A stretch of 64,000 bases of DNA from Qipengyuania psychrotolerans (GTDB taxonomy: Bacteria > Pseudomonadota > Alphaproteobacteria > Sphingomonadales > Sphingomonadaceae): positions 124,001-188,000 of the forward strand of contig NZ_CP081297.1 of assembly GCF_019711355.1 (NCBI RefSeq). The letters run 5' to 3'. The translations under genes were made by a program, and so were the position numbers. A model generated the notes under the pieces. The model saw nothing but the letters and a program-made list of their open reading frames with translations, was not told the DNA's origin and ran no database searches. Positions 52,733 to 62,278 of this stretch are shown here, one piece after another (position 1 is the first letter of the stretch; each line of letters begins with the position of its first letter).

Positions 52733-54079
52733 ATGACTACGATCACGCGTTTCGCACCATCGCCCACCGGGCGTCTCCACGTCGGCAATATCCGCACCGC
52801 CTTGCACAACTGGATGCTGGCGAAGAAAAACGGCGGGCGCTTCCTGCTCCGGATTGACGACACGGATGCTGAACGTAGCCGCGAGGAATATGTTGATGCC
52901 ATTCGCGCCGATCTCGCGTGGCTTGGCCTCGACGTGGACGGTGAGGAGCGCCAATCTCTGCGGCTCGAGAAATATCAGGCGGCGTTTGATGCGCTCCTGC
53001 AAGCTGGACGAATCTATCCGGCCTATGAAACTTCGCAGGAACTTGACCTCAAGCGCAAGATCCAGCTCGGCCGCGGACTGCCGCCGATTTACGACCGCGG
53101 CGCATTGAACATGACCGATGCCGAGCGTGCGGAAAAAGAAGCGGCGGGGATCGCGCCGCATTGGCGTTTCAAGCTGGATCATTCCGAGGCAATCACGTGG
53201 GACGATGCTGTGCGCGGCGTCCAGAAATTCGATGCCTCACAGCTTTCCGACCCGGTGATCAGGCGCGCCGACGGCAGCTGGCTCTATATGTTGCCGAGCG
53301 CGGTCGATGATCTTGATATGGGTGTCACCGACGTGCTGCGCGGTGAAGATCACGTTAGCAATACTGCTGTGCAAATTCAGATGTTTACCGCACTTATTGC
53401 TGCACAATATGCTGCAGCAAAAATGCCGCGTTTCGCACATGAGGCCTTGCTCGTGGGAAAGGAGGGCAAGCTGTCAAAGCGTCTGGGTTCACTGGGCTGC
53501 GATGCATTTCGGGAAAGGGACATCGAACCGCAGGCGATCATCGCCATGCTTGCCCGGCTGGGCACCAGCCTGCCGGTCGAGCCGATCGCTGACCGCAGCG
53601 TGCTGATCGACACTTTCGATCTCGGAAAGTTCGGCCGCGCACCCGCGCGGTTCGACGACGCAGAACTCGACCGCGTCAATGCCGCGCTGGTTCACCAGAT
53701 GGATTTCGCAATGGCCGCGCCGCGCCTTCCGGAAGGTATGGACGAGGCGGGGTGGCACGCAATCCGGCCAAACCTGAGCCACGTTTCCGAAGCCGTCGAT
53801 TGGTGGCGCCTTGTTATTGGCCCGATCGACCAGCCGGAGTTTTCAGACGAGGACAAGGCCTACGTCGGGGAAGCCGCAAGTGCCCTGGAGTGGAGCGAAG
53901 ACCCCTGGCACGGTTTGACGGCTGCAATGAAAGCCGCGACTGGGCGGAAGGGCAAGCAGTTGTTCCTGCCGCTCCGTCAGGCACTGACAGGCATGGATCA
54001 CGGCCCGGACATGGGCGAATTGCTGCCGCTGATCGGCGAGGCTGAAGCGCGTGCCCGGCTGGAGCAGGCTGCGTCCTAG
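52733..54079 (+). CDS. gltX: Glutamate-tRNA ligase
   Basis: GltX, 448 residues, charging tRNA-Glu (and in some alphaproteobacteria tRNA-Gln for transamidation). The HIGH-type motif is PSPTGRLHVGN near the N-terminus, and the KMSKS-type motif is KLSKRLGS. RIDDTDAERS is standard. The zinc-binding cysteines of E. coli GltX are not seen (the region reads YPAYETSQEL). Sphingomonads often have two GltX paralogues; this may be either one. It overlaps the convergent pyk gene by 4 bases. Confidence 0.95.
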   Translation: MTTITRFAPSPTGRLHVGNIRTALHNWMLAKKNGGRFLLRIDDTDAERSREEYVDAIRADLAWLGLDVDGEERQSLRLEKYQAAFDALLQAGRIYPAYETSQELDLKRKIQLGRGLPPIYDRGALNMTDAERAEKEAAGIAPHWRFKLDHSEAITWDDAVRGVQKFDASQLSDPVIRRADGSWLYMLPSAVDDLDMGVTDVLRGEDHVSNTAVQIQMFTALIAAQYAAAKMPRFAHEALLVGKEGKLSKRLGSLGCDAFRERDIEPQAIIAMLARLGTSLPVEPIADRSVLIDTFDLGKFGRAPARFDDAELDRVNAALVHQMDFAMAAPRLPEGMDEAGWHAIRPNLSHVSEAVDWWRLVIGPIDQPEFSDEDKAYVGEAASALEWSEDPWHGLTAAMKAATGRKGKQLFLPLRQALTGMDHGPDMGELLPLIGEAEARARLEQAAS

Positions 54080-55560
54080 CTTTCGTGCTTTTCGAGTTCG
54101 TTGCCGGTTACGGACACCACGTGCATCAGGTTGGTTGATCCCGGAGTGCCGAATGGCACGCCTGCCAGGGCAATCAGCTTGCTGCCTGCTTCTGCGAAGC
54201 GATGGCGCAGAGCCATGCGCTTTCCCTTGGCGATCATCTCTTCAAAACTGCCGATGTCCTTGGTTGCGACCGCGTGGGCACCCCACAGAAGGCACAGTCT
54301 CCGGGCGGTCCGCATGCTGGGGGTCAGCACCAACATGGGCACGCTTGGCCTCTCGCGGGCAACGCGGCGCGCAGTGCTGCCAGAGCCCGTAAAAACCGTA
54401 ATTGCCGAGATGGCGACAGTGTCTGCCACGGTCATGCAGGCGTGCGCCAGCGCATCGGCGGTGGTCTTGTCCGGCGGAGTATCGAGGAAGCGGACGCGAG
54501 GCAGGTAGCCTTCGTCGCTTTCGACTTGCCGGGCGATCTTGTGCATGATCGTGACCGCTTCTTCCGGCCAGTCGCCAGCTGCCGTTTCGGCCGACAGCAT
54601 GACACAGTCAGCACCGTCGTAGACCGCATTGGCGACATCGGACACTTCGGCCCGTGTCGGGGCAGGGCTCTCGATCATGCTTTCCAGCATCTGCGTCGCC
54701 ACGATGACTGGCTTGCCTGCAGTGCGCGTCTTGTTGACGATCATCTTCTGGAGCGGGGGAACTTCCTGCGGCTCCAGTTCGACGCCCAAGTCGCCGCGGG
54801 CAACCATGATGCCATCGGACAGTTCGATGATTTCGTCGAGCCGGCGCACGGCCATCGGCTTTTCGATCTTGGCGCATAGCGCGCCGTATCCGCCCATCAG
54901 CTTGCGCGCTTCGGCAAGGTCTTCCGGTCGCTGAACGAAGGAGAGGCCAATCCAGTCGACGCCCTGCTGGACGGCGAACGCCAGATCCTTGCGATCCTTC
55001 TCGGTCAGCGCCGGGATCGGCACCTCCGCATCGGGGACGTTCACGCCCTTGCGGTCGGAAATTACCCCGCCGACTTCGGCAGAGCATTTGATCTCGTCGT
55101 CGTCGGCGCTGATGACCTTGAGGCGGATCTTGCCGTCATTGATCAGCAGGCGCTGGCCCTTGCTGAGCAGGCCGAACAATTCGGGATGCGGCAGTTCGAC
55201 ACGGGTTTCATCACCCGGTTCCGGATTGCGATCGAGCGTGAAGTGACCCGAGTGGCGAATGACTGCCTTGCCGTCCTTGAACTTGCCGACGCGCAGTTTC
55301 GGGCCCTGGAGATCGGCGAGGATGGCGATGGGGCGATGGAAGTCCTTTTCCAGCGCGCGGATCGCCTTGATCGTCTCGGCATGGGTCTCGTGCTCGCCGT
55401 GGCTCATGTTGACGCGGAAGGCATCGACACCGGCCCTGAACAGGCGCGCGAGCATTTCGGGAGAGCGGCTGGCGGGACCGACCGTCGCAAGAATTTTGAC
55501 CTTGCGGCCGCGGGGATCGAGCTTGGGTGCGCCGTCGCGCTCAATGAGGGGCTTTGCCAT
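54076..55560 (-). CDS. pyk: Pyruvate kinase
   Basis: Pyruvate kinase, 494 residues, final step of glycolysis (phosphoenolpyruvate plus ADP to pyruvate plus ATP). Signatures: KILATVGPASRSPEML and FRVNMSHGEHE at the N-terminus, LCAKIEKPMAVRRLDEII with the catalytic lysine, MVARGDLGVELEPQEVP with metal-binding Asp, and ATQMLESMI. The C-terminal alpha/beta domain ends near VVSVTGNELE. It is convergent with gltX and divergent from the DUF1244 gene. Confidence 0.97.
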   Translation of the reverse strand: MAKPLIERDGAPKLDPRGRKVKILATVGPASRSPEMLARLFRAGVDAFRVNMSHGEHETHAETIKAIRALEKDFHRPIAILADLQGPKLRVGKFKDGKAVIRHSGHFTLDRNPEPGDETRVELPHPELFGLLSKGQRLLINDGKIRLKVISADDDEIKCSAEVGGVISDRKGVNVPDAEVPIPALTEKDRKDLAFAVQQGVDWIGLSFVQRPEDLAEARKLMGGYGALCAKIEKPMAVRRLDEIIELSDGIMVARGDLGVELEPQEVPPLQKMIVNKTRTAGKPVIVATQMLESMIESPAPTRAEVSDVANAVYDGADCVMLSAETAAGDWPEEAVTIMHKIARQVESDEGYLPRVRFLDTPPDKTTADALAHACMTVADTVAISAITVFTGSGSTARRVARERPSVPMLVLTPSMRTARRLCLLWGAHAVATKDIGSFEEMIAKGKRMALRHRFAEAGSKLIALAGVPFGTPGSTNLMHVVSVTGNELEKHES

Positions 55561-55606
55561 GGCCTATCGCTATGGCAGGGCGGTGCGACATTTCAAGGAC
55601 GATGAC

Positions 55607-55915
55607 ATGGTTACGAATGCACCCGCAACCCTCGACGAGCTTCCCGATGATGTTGCGGCAGCGGCGTTTCGCCGCCTGGTGCTCCACCTCCAGCATCGGC
55701 ACGATGCGCAGAACATCGATTTGATGGGGCTTGCGGGCTTCTGCCGTAACTGCCTGGCCGACTGGATCCGCGACGCAGGATATGAAGGCGACAAGGCTGC
55801 AGCACGGGAATTGATCCACGGGATGCCACAGGATGAATGGAAGGCGACCCGCCAGCCGGCCCCGACTCCGGAGCAATTGAGGCGCATGGAAACGAGCCTG
55901 ACGAAAAACGCCTAG
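55607..55915 (+). CDS. DUF1244 protein
   Basis: Small conserved proteobacterial protein, 102 residues. AAFRRLVLHLQHRHDAQNID, LMGLAGFCRNCLADW and HGMPQDEWKAT are the DUF1244 hallmarks, with a CxxC-like FCRNC pair. The function is unknown. The ATG at 55607 has AAGGA 8 bases upstream; an earlier in-frame ATG at 55559 would overlap the pyk start on the other strand. Confidence 0.92.
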   Translation: MVTNAPATLDELPDDVAAAAFRRLVLHLQHRHDAQNIDLMGLAGFCRNCLADWIRDAGYEGDKAAARELIHGMPQDEWKATRQPAPTPEQLRRMETSLTKNA

Positions 55916-56024
55916 CCAACAAAAATCGCGGGGAAGGGCGAGTCGCTGACTTCACCCGCAGGCCATGCGTGGCTATTCGCACTGGCCAACCGATTCTCAC
56001 TTTATCTTCTGGAGCTGAATTTCC

Positions 56025-56261
56025 ATGGCCGAAGCCACCGACGACCGCCTGCGCCTTCTGATCGAGCGTATCGAACGCCTAGAAGAAGAGAAGAAGGGCA
56101 TCGCCGACGACATCCGCGACGTCTATGCCGAATCCAAGGCTGTCGGTTACGACACTAAGATCATGCGCCAGATCATCCGCCTGCGTAAAATGAAGCCTGA
56201 CGAGCGCAGCGAGCAGGAAACGATCCTCGATACGTACAAGGCCGCGCTCGGAATGGGCTGA
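56025..56261 (+). CDS. gapR: GapR-like DUF2312 nucleoid protein
   Basis: Small DUF2312 protein of 78 residues: [49 protein letters not shown]. In Caulobacter the family member GapR is an essential nucleoid-associated protein that binds overtwisted DNA ahead of polymerases. It is composed of helices only, with a conserved central KAVGYD and a basic IRLRKMK. It is about ten residues shorter than Caulobacter GapR. It lies ahead of two small genes on the same strand. The family match is strong; DNA binding here is by homology. Confidence 0.9.
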   Translation: MAEATDDRLRLLIERIERLEEEKKGIADDIRDVYAESKAVGYDTKIMRQIIRLRKMKPDERSEQETILDTYKAALGMG

Positions 56262-56320
56262 TTTGCTTGACTTTCCTTGCGTGTTAGTGTGGTAATGCAC
56301 TAATTCAACGGGAGGAAAGA

Positions 56321-56572
56321 ATGGCACAGGCAAGCAAGGGTGCAGCGTTGATCGGGTTCGTTTTGGCGGGCCCGATCCTGTTTGCGATCGTATCACTTCT
56401 GGCCATGCTATTCGGCGCTGCGGCCGGCTGGCTCGGCGGGTTGATTTTCCCGCAAGTCTTCAGCCGCCTGACCGGAGCGATCTTCGGCGAGGCGATCCCC
56501 GCTTGGCAGTTCGGTGCGATGCTTGGCTTTGTGGCCGGCTTCCTGCGCGCTTCCATCCCCAACCGCAAATAG
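56321..56572 (+). CDS. Small two-helix membrane protein
   Basis: Hypothetical membrane protein, 83 residues, with hydrophobic helices around 8-32 and 34-48 and a third weaker one near 62-76. The middle helix region is Gly/Ala-rich ([17 protein letters not shown]). No family recognised. GGAGG lies 6 bases before the ATG. It is 10 bases upstream of the YbjQ-family gene, so the two are probably co-transcribed. Confidence 0.8.
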   Translation: MAQASKGAALIGFVLAGPILFAIVSLLAMLFGAAAGWLGGLIFPQVFSRLTGAIFGEAIPAWQFGAMLGFVAGFLRASIPNRK

Positions 56573-56582
56573 GAGAACCAAC

Positions 56583-56930
56583 ATGGCAGGACCATGGAAG
56601 GACGCCCGCGGTGTCATCGTGACGACGACACCCACCATCGAGGGCAAGCCGATTCAGGAATACCTCGGCATTGTGACCGGTGAAGTCATCGTCGGAGCGA
56701 ACCTGTTCCGCGATCTGTTCGCCAATATCCGCGATATCGTGGGCGGCCGATCTGGCAGTTACGAGCGTATTCTGCGCGATGCCCGCGAACAGGCGATCGA
56801 GGAAATACAGGCTGAAGCCGCATCACGCGGCGGCAATGCGGTGGTCGGTATCGACCTCGATTACGAGGTGATCGGCGATACTGGCTCGATGTTGATGGTC
56901 AGCGCCAGCGGCACCGCCGTCAAGATCTGA
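56583..56930 (+). CDS. YbjQ/UPF0145 family protein
   Basis: Cytoplasmic protein of 115 residues of the YbjQ (UPF0145) heavy-metal-binding-like family: [45 protein letters not shown], then [37 protein letters not shown]. The family forms rings; its role is unclear. The ATG at 56583 has AGGAG 8 bases upstream. The stop codon is immediately adjacent to that of the convergent trpS gene. Confidence 0.9.
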   Translation: MAGPWKDARGVIVTTTPTIEGKPIQEYLGIVTGEVIVGANLFRDLFANIRDIVGGRSGSYERILRDAREQAIEEIQAEAASRGGNAVVGIDLDYEVIGDTGSMLMVSASGTAVKI

Positions 56931-57983
56931 TCAACCGCGTACCAGGCCGAGCGCCTCGTAGGTCTTATTCAACGTTGGAACCGCGATCTCGCGCGCCTGT
57001 GCTGCCCCGCGCGCGAGGATGGCGTCCAGTGCCTCGCGATCTTCGAGCAATTCGGTCAAGCGTGACGAGATCGGGCGCAATGTCTCGACCAGCAGTTCGC
57101 CCAGCGCGGGCTTGAACTTGCCGAAGCCTTCGCCGCCAAATTCGCTCATGACGTCCTTGACCGACTTGTTCGACAAAGCAGCGTAGATGGTCACCAGGTT
57201 GAGCGCCTCCGGGCGGCCCGCCAAGCCAGCTTCTTCGCTCGGCAAGGGTTCCGGGTCGGTCTTGGCCTTCTTGACCTTTTTCATGACGGTGTCGGCATCG
57301 TCGACAAGATTGATCCGGCTCATCTCGGACGGGTCTGACTTGCTCATCTTCCCCATACCGTCCCGCAGGGACATGATCCGCGCAGCCTGCGGGGGGACGA
57401 TCGGATCGGGCAGGGTGAAGACCGGCGCGTCTTCGGCCGCGAAATCATTGTTGAACTTCTGCGCGATGTCGCGGGCCAGCTCGAGATGCTGCTTCTGGTC
57501 TTCGCCCACAGGCACGTGCGTCGCCTGATAGAGCAGCACGTCGGCAGCCTGCAGCACAGGATAAGTGAACAGCGCAACCGACTGGCCTTCGCGGTTCTTG
57601 CCTGCCTTGTCCTTCCACTGGGTCATGCGGTTGAGCCAGCCCATGCGCGCCGTCCCGGACAGCAGCCATTGCAGCTCCGCATGCTGCGGCACCTGCGCCT
57701 GATTGAACAGGACGCTGCGCTGCGGGTCGATCCCGCAAGCGACCAGCGCGGCAGCCATTTCCAGTGTGGCCTTGCGCAGCTCTGCCGGATCGTGTGGCTG
57801 GCTGATTGCATGAAGGTCAGCAAGGAAGAACAGGCATTGGTTATTTGCGCTACCGCCTTCGGCTGCATGAGCGCGGTTCGCCGCTTCCATTTCATCCTGC
57901 ATCCGCACCCAATTGCGGATCGCCCCCAGGTAATTGCCGAGGTGGAGATTGCCGGTAGGCTGGATGCCGGAAACAACACGCAT
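56931..57983 (-). CDS. trpS: Tryptophan-tRNA ligase
   Basis: TrpS, 350 residues. The HIGH-type motif GNLHLGNYLGA (about 11-21) and the KMSKS motif KMSKSDPSEMSRIN are intact, with FFLADLHAI between them. It charges tRNA-Trp. It follows murJ by 6 bases on the same strand, a common arrangement in sphingomonads, and the end abuts the ybjQ-like stop. Confidence 0.97.
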   Translation of the reverse strand: MRVVSGIQPTGNLHLGNYLGAIRNWVRMQDEMEAANRAHAAEGGSANNQCLFFLADLHAISQPHDPAELRKATLEMAAALVACGIDPQRSVLFNQAQVPQHAELQWLLSGTARMGWLNRMTQWKDKAGKNREGQSVALFTYPVLQAADVLLYQATHVPVGEDQKQHLELARDIAQKFNNDFAAEDAPVFTLPDPIVPPQAARIMSLRDGMGKMSKSDPSEMSRINLVDDADTVMKKVKKAKTDPEPLPSEEAGLAGRPEALNLVTIYAALSNKSVKDVMSEFGGEGFGKFKPALGELLVETLRPISSRLTELLEDREALDAILARGAAQAREIAVPTLNKTYEALGLVRG

Positions 57984-57989
57984 GATCTG

Positions 57990-59561
57990 TTACGGAGCTT
58001 TCTTTTTGGTGAGGGCAACGAGGCGCTGCCGATCGATGGCACCGACTGCAAAGGCGACGCCGAAATAGACAATGCCCGAACACAGGACGAGCACGAGAAG
58101 CGCGGCCAAGCGCGCAAACAGGCCAGCTGAATACCAGTCGGTTAGCAAATCGCTCGCGAACCACAAGGCCGCGCCCATCGCGGCGGCTGCAATCAACTGG
58201 CGCGCAATGCGTCCGACAAGCCCAAGCGGGACCAAATAATATCCGCGCTTCAGCAGCACGATGTAGAGAAAGCCGACATTGATCCATGCCCCGATCACGC
58301 TGGCAAGCGCGACACCCTCTACGCCGAAGCGCTGGAGGAAGGCGATGTTGAAGGCGACGAACACACCGAGCGAGATGAAGGCCGCATAAACCGGCGTCTT
58401 TGTGTCGGACCGGGCGTAGAAATTCGGCACCAGAACCTTGACCAGCACATAGGCTGGAAGGCCCAGCACCAGCACGGCCAGCACGCCTCCTGCTATTGCC
58501 GCATCTTCCATGCTGAACCGCCCACCTTCGAAAATCATCGTGATGAACGGTGTTGCGCATATCGCCAGGGCCACCGCCGCGGGGATGGTCAGCAGCATCG
58601 AAAGTTCGATCGCATCGGACTGGATCCGGTCGGCACCTTCCTTGTTATCGCTGCCGACGAATTTGGACAGCGTCGGCAGGATCGCTGTCGACAGGGCAAT
58701 CCCGATAATGCCGAGCGGCAGCTGGTTGAGCCGGTCGGCGTAATTCATATAGCTGACCGAACCGCTATCCAGCTGGTTCAGGAAGTAGAGCTGGACCAGT
58801 GTATTGATCTGGTAAGCGCCGCCGCCAATCGCAGCGGGCAGCGCAATGATCGAAAGCCGCTTCACCTCTGGCGTGATGCGCGGCCACAGCAGCTTGGGGC
58901 GAAAACCTTCGACGCGGGTCCAGTAATACAGCCAGCCGAGCTGGATTACCCCGCCTGCGGTGACCGCCCAGGCCACGCCGTAAGCAACCTGCTCGACGCT
59001 GGCTCCGGCCGTCGTGATGAAATATTCGCCGGTCAGCAAGGCGGTGATCAAGACCAGGTTGAGAATGATCGGGAAACTGGCTCCAGGCGCGAACCGTGAC
59101 ACTGAATTGAGCATTCCGGTGAACAGCGTCACCAGGCTCACCAGCACGATGTAGGGGAACATGATCCGCGCGAAATCGACGGCAAGATCAAGTTCGCCGG
59201 GGTCCACCGGCTTTTCCGCCAGCAGCCAGATCACGCCCGGCATCGCCAGTTCGAACACGATACACAGCGCAATCAGGACCGGCAGGAAAACGCTCAGCAC
59301 ATCGGCAGAAAAGCTGCGCGCATCTTCCAGCCCGCCGTCACCGTTCAGCCGCTTCGAGAACATGGGCACGAAGGCGGCCGAAAACGCCCCTTCCGCGAAC
59401 AGGCGGCGGAAGACGTTCGGAATGATGAAGGCCTGAAACCAGGCGTCGGTCACTGCATTCGCACCAAGCACGCGCGAGAAAATCATCTCCCGCGCCATGC
59501 CTGCGATACGGCTCACCATGGTGAGCGAGCCGATCGTGCCGACGTTCTTGAGCAGGCTCAT
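57990..59561 (-). CDS. murJ: Lipid II flippase MurJ
   Basis: MurJ (MviN family), 523 residues with many membrane helices. SLLKNVGTIGSLTMVSRIAG and ARVLGANAVTDAWFQAF-type N-terminus, FRRLFAEGAFSAAFVP and the later GGGAYQINTLVQLYFLNQL are characteristic. It flips lipid II across the inner membrane for peptidoglycan synthesis. The ATG at 59561 is chosen over upstream in-frame starts because MSLLKNVG is the conserved beginning. It lies 31 bases after secB. Confidence 0.96.
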   Translation of the reverse strand: MSLLKNVGTIGSLTMVSRIAGMAREMIFSRVLGANAVTDAWFQAFIIPNVFRRLFAEGAFSAAFVPMFSKRLNGDGGLEDARSFSADVLSVFLPVLIALCIVFELAMPGVIWLLAEKPVDPGELDLAVDFARIMFPYIVLVSLVTLFTGMLNSVSRFAPGASFPIILNLVLITALLTGEYFITTAGASVEQVAYGVAWAVTAGGVIQLGWLYYWTRVEGFRPKLLWPRITPEVKRLSIIALPAAIGGGAYQINTLVQLYFLNQLDSGSVSYMNYADRLNQLPLGIIGIALSTAILPTLSKFVGSDNKEGADRIQSDAIELSMLLTIPAAVALAICATPFITMIFEGGRFSMEDAAIAGGVLAVLVLGLPAYVLVKVLVPNFYARSDTKTPVYAAFISLGVFVAFNIAFLQRFGVEGVALASVIGAWINVGFLYIVLLKRGYYLVPLGLVGRIARQLIAAAAMGAALWFASDLLTDWYSAGLFARLAALLVLVLCSGIVYFGVAFAVGAIDRQRLVALTKKKAP

Positions 59562-59592
59562 GGGCAGAGCCTCAGCACTGGTCCGGCCTGCC

Positions 59593-60123
59593 TCAGGCGT
59601 TTCCGGTCGGTGCCGGTGCGCCTTCGTTCTGCTGCGCTGCACGCGCTTCGAGCTGCTGCTGGTAGAGCGCGCCGAAATCCATCGGTTCGAGCATCAACGG
59701 CGGGAAGCCTGCTTCTGTCACTGCGCTGGAAATGATCGAGCGAGCATAGGGGAAAAGGAGGCGCGGGGTTTCTGCGAACAGGAACGCGTGAGCATGTTCG
59801 TCGGGTACGTTGCGGATCCCCACGAGACCGCAATAGGCCAGCTCGACAATGTACATCGCACCCTGTTCGGCGTCGGCACGTGCAGTCATCTTCAGTTCGA
59901 CTTCGTGCACTTCGTCGGTGATCGCTTTCGAAGCGATGTTCACCTGAATGTCGACGCGCGGCTGTTCCTGCCACTGATAACTGGTCGGAGCATTCGGGTT
60001 TTCGACCGAAAGATCCTTCACATACTGGTTTAGCACGCCAAACGTGGGCCGGTTGTCGGCGCCGTTCGAACCTGCTGCAGGGTCCGCGTTCAAGTCTGTC
60101 AGTACGTCGTTTTCATCGGCCAT
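59593..60123 (-). CDS. secB: Protein-export chaperone SecB
   Basis: SecB, 176 residues, cytoplasmic chaperone for SecA-dependent export. VLNQYVKDLSVENPNAP and the later FLFAETPRLLFPYARSIISSAV, FPPLMLEPMDFGALY are the SecB core. The N-terminal 25 and C-terminal 20 residues are variable. ATG at 60123 starts MADENDV. First gene of secB-murJ-trpS. Confidence 0.97.
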   Translation of the reverse strand: MADENDVLTDLNADPAAGSNGADNRPTFGVLNQYVKDLSVENPNAPTSYQWQEQPRVDIQVNIASKAITDEVHEVELKMTARADAEQGAMYIVELAYCGLVGIRNVPDEHAHAFLFAETPRLLFPYARSIISSAVTEAGFPPLMLEPMDFGALYQQQLEARAAQQNEGAPAPTGNA

Positions 60124-60322
60124 CGGGCAAGCTTTCTTTAGTGCATAGATCGAAAATAGGGCAGAGGTGCGCAAATGCGCACCCGCAATCTGGGCGCGCG
60201 CCTAGCACTGTGCGCAGTGCGGGGCAATGCGGCAGGCAGCCCGCAATCGGACGCGAGGCGGGACCGGACGGACCCGAAGTCGGTCATTGTGCGTTTGTAA
60301 TTGATACCTATCTAGGGCACTA

Positions 60323-61063
60323 ATGGGACTGGGCAGGGCCGATGGCCACTTGTTGCTGCCCGAAGCGATAAAGAACGGAAAAATACCAGTGATCACCGAG
60401 ATCGTCATCCTTGCCGCAATCGCCGCTTTTCTCGGTATGCGCCTCTATTCGGTGCTCGGCCAGCGGTCGGAGCATGAGGAAGATCCGATCCGCCGCAGCT
60501 ACGGTCCGCGCGACCAGAGCGAACCGGCTCAGACAGCTGTTGGCGGGACGCCGGACGGGGCACAAGCTGCGCGTCCTGTGGTAACCCTGCGGACAGTCGA
60601 TAATGCGACCAATGCAAACGAATCGGCTATCCGCTCGATTGCAGCCGTGGACCCGCGTTTCGACCTGCTTGCCTTCCTCGAAGGATCGAAGGCTGCCTAT
60701 GCCATGATCCTCGAAGCATTCTGGAAGGGCGACAAGGAAACTCTCCGCGAACTCGCCGATGACGATGTGTATGCCAGTTTCGCGGGCGCGATCGATGCAC
60801 GAGTTGCTGCCGGTGAAACGCTCGACAATCGCTTGATCCGGATCGAGGACGCTATTGTCAGCTCCGCCGAGCTCGATCGGCGCGACGCGCGGATTGCCGT
60901 TCGCTTCGTTGCCGATATTGCTGCGGTCACCCGCGACAAGGACGGCAATGTCGTGTCGGGATCGCTCGATGATGCGGTCGAAAGCCGCGATATATGGACG
61001 TTCCGCCGCAATGTCGATTCGCCGGATCCCAACTGGGTCCTCGACGAGACCGACCAAGATTAA
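60323..61063 (+). CDS. Tim44/TimA-like membrane-anchored protein
   Basis: Protein of 246 residues (or 224). One hydrophobic helix (EIVILAAIAAFLGMRLYSVLG) is followed by a disordered linker (about 48-95) and a Tim44-like domain from about 110 (FDLLAFLEGSKAAYAMILEAFWKGDKETLREL, VRFVADIAAVTRDKDG, ESRDIWTFRRN, PNWVLDET). Alphaproteobacterial TimA is related to mitochondrial Tim44 and probably aids membrane translocation. The start may be the GTG at 60389, which begins just before the membrane helix. It precedes mltA by 27 bases. Confidence 0.88.
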   Translation: MGLGRADGHLLLPEAIKNGKIPVITEIVILAAIAAFLGMRLYSVLGQRSEHEEDPIRRSYGPRDQSEPAQTAVGGTPDGAQAARPVVTLRTVDNATNANESAIRSIAAVDPRFDLLAFLEGSKAAYAMILEAFWKGDKETLRELADDDVYASFAGAIDARVAAGETLDNRLIRIEDAIVSSAELDRRDARIAVRFVADIAAVTRDKDGNVVSGSLDDAVESRDIWTFRRNVDSPDPNWVLDETDQD

Positions 61064-61090
61064 TCGTTAGAATTTCGGGAGAAGCAAGAG

Positions 61091-62278
61091 ATGCGAAGTG
61101 CGCTCATGTGCGGGGCGGCTTTGCTGCTTGCCGGTTGCTCCACGATTCCGGATGCCCGTCCGCCGATGGATACGGGCGTGGTGGAACAGCCTCCCGCTCT
61201 TGTTGCCGCTAATGCCGCATCGGCTGGCGTCAGAGCGGGTCCACCCATCGAAACCTTCCCGTTCCTGCGCAGCGATGCTGCCAGCGCGCTGACCGCATTT
61301 CGCGCATCGTGCGACAAAATCCTTTTCCGGGACGATACGAGCGGCCTGACAACGCGGCTGGACTGGCAGTCTCCGTGTCTCGCAGCATCCAACTGGTCGA
61401 GCGATCCTGCACAGTTCTTCACCAGCCAGTTCGAAACTGCGATCGTGGGCGATGGCAGCGCCTTTGCCACGGGGTATTTCGAACCTGAAATTCTCGGTAG
61501 CCGGGTGCGAGCACCGGGATATGACATCCCCGTCTATGCCATGCCATCCGACCTCGAACGCGCCTGGCCTGCGGATATGCCGGAAGCCGAGCGAACCGGC
61601 CGCCCGCCGCTGGGCAGGTATAATGAAGACGGCAAATTCGTGAGCTATTTCGAGCGGGCGGAAATCGAGGCGGGTGCGCTGGAAGGCAAGGTGCCGGTCA
61701 TCGCCTGGGCCGCCGATCCGGTCGAATTTTTCTTCCTCCAGATACAGGGTTCCGGGCTCCTGCGTATGCCTGATGGCGAAGTGATGCGGATCGGCTATGC
61801 GGGGCAGAACGGCCGCGAGTATGTCGGCATCGGATCGGTCATGCGCGAACGCGGCCTGATCGGGGACGGTCCGGGCCAATATGCGGGCTCGATGCAGGGT
61901 ATCGTCCAGTATATTCGCGAAAATCCCGAAGAAGGCGCGGATCTGATGCGCCTCAACAAAAGCTGGATTTTCTTCCGCGAGCTCACGACCGATGGACCGC
62001 TCGGTTCGCTGGAGGTTCCGGTAAAGCGCGGCGATAGCGTGGCTGTCGATCCGAAATTCGTCCCTTATGGCGCGCCGGTCTGGCTCGATCTGGACCGGGA
62101 TGTGGCGGATGGCCTGTGGGTTGCTCAGGATACCGGCGGCGCGATCAAGGGCGCGAACCGCTTCGATACGTTTTGGGGCAATGGCCTGGACGCGCGCGAT
62201 ATCGCGGGCGGCATGAGCGGACGCGGGAAAGCCTATATCTTCCTGCCCAAGGGCACGCTCGCGCGCACGGGGCAATGA
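61091..62278 (+). CDS. mltA: Membrane-bound lytic murein transglycosylase A
   Basis: MltA lipoprotein of 395 residues. The lipobox LAGC gives lipidation at C16. The MltA domain covers about 120-300 (ATGYFEPEILGSRVRAPGYDIPVY, FFLQIQGSGLLRMPDG), and the 3D domain at the C-terminus holds the catalytic-region aspartates (WVAQDTGGAIKGANRFDTFWG). It cleaves peptidoglycan between MurNAc and GlcNAc with anhydro product at the outer membrane. It overlaps the Smr gene by ATGA. Confidence 0.96.
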   Translation: MRSALMCGAALLLAGCSTIPDARPPMDTGVVEQPPALVAANAASAGVRAGPPIETFPFLRSDAASALTAFRASCDKILFRDDTSGLTTRLDWQSPCLAASNWSSDPAQFFTSQFETAIVGDGSAFATGYFEPEILGSRVRAPGYDIPVYAMPSDLERAWPADMPEAERTGRPPLGRYNEDGKFVSYFERAEIEAGALEGKVPVIAWAADPVEFFFLQIQGSGLLRMPDGEVMRIGYAGQNGREYVGIGSVMRERGLIGDGPGQYAGSMQGIVQYIRENPEEGADLMRLNKSWIFFRELTTDGPLGSLEVPVKRGDSVAVDPKFVPYGAPVWLDLDRDVADGLWVAQDTGGAIKGANRFDTFWGNGLDARDIAGGMSGRGKAYIFLPKGTLARTGQ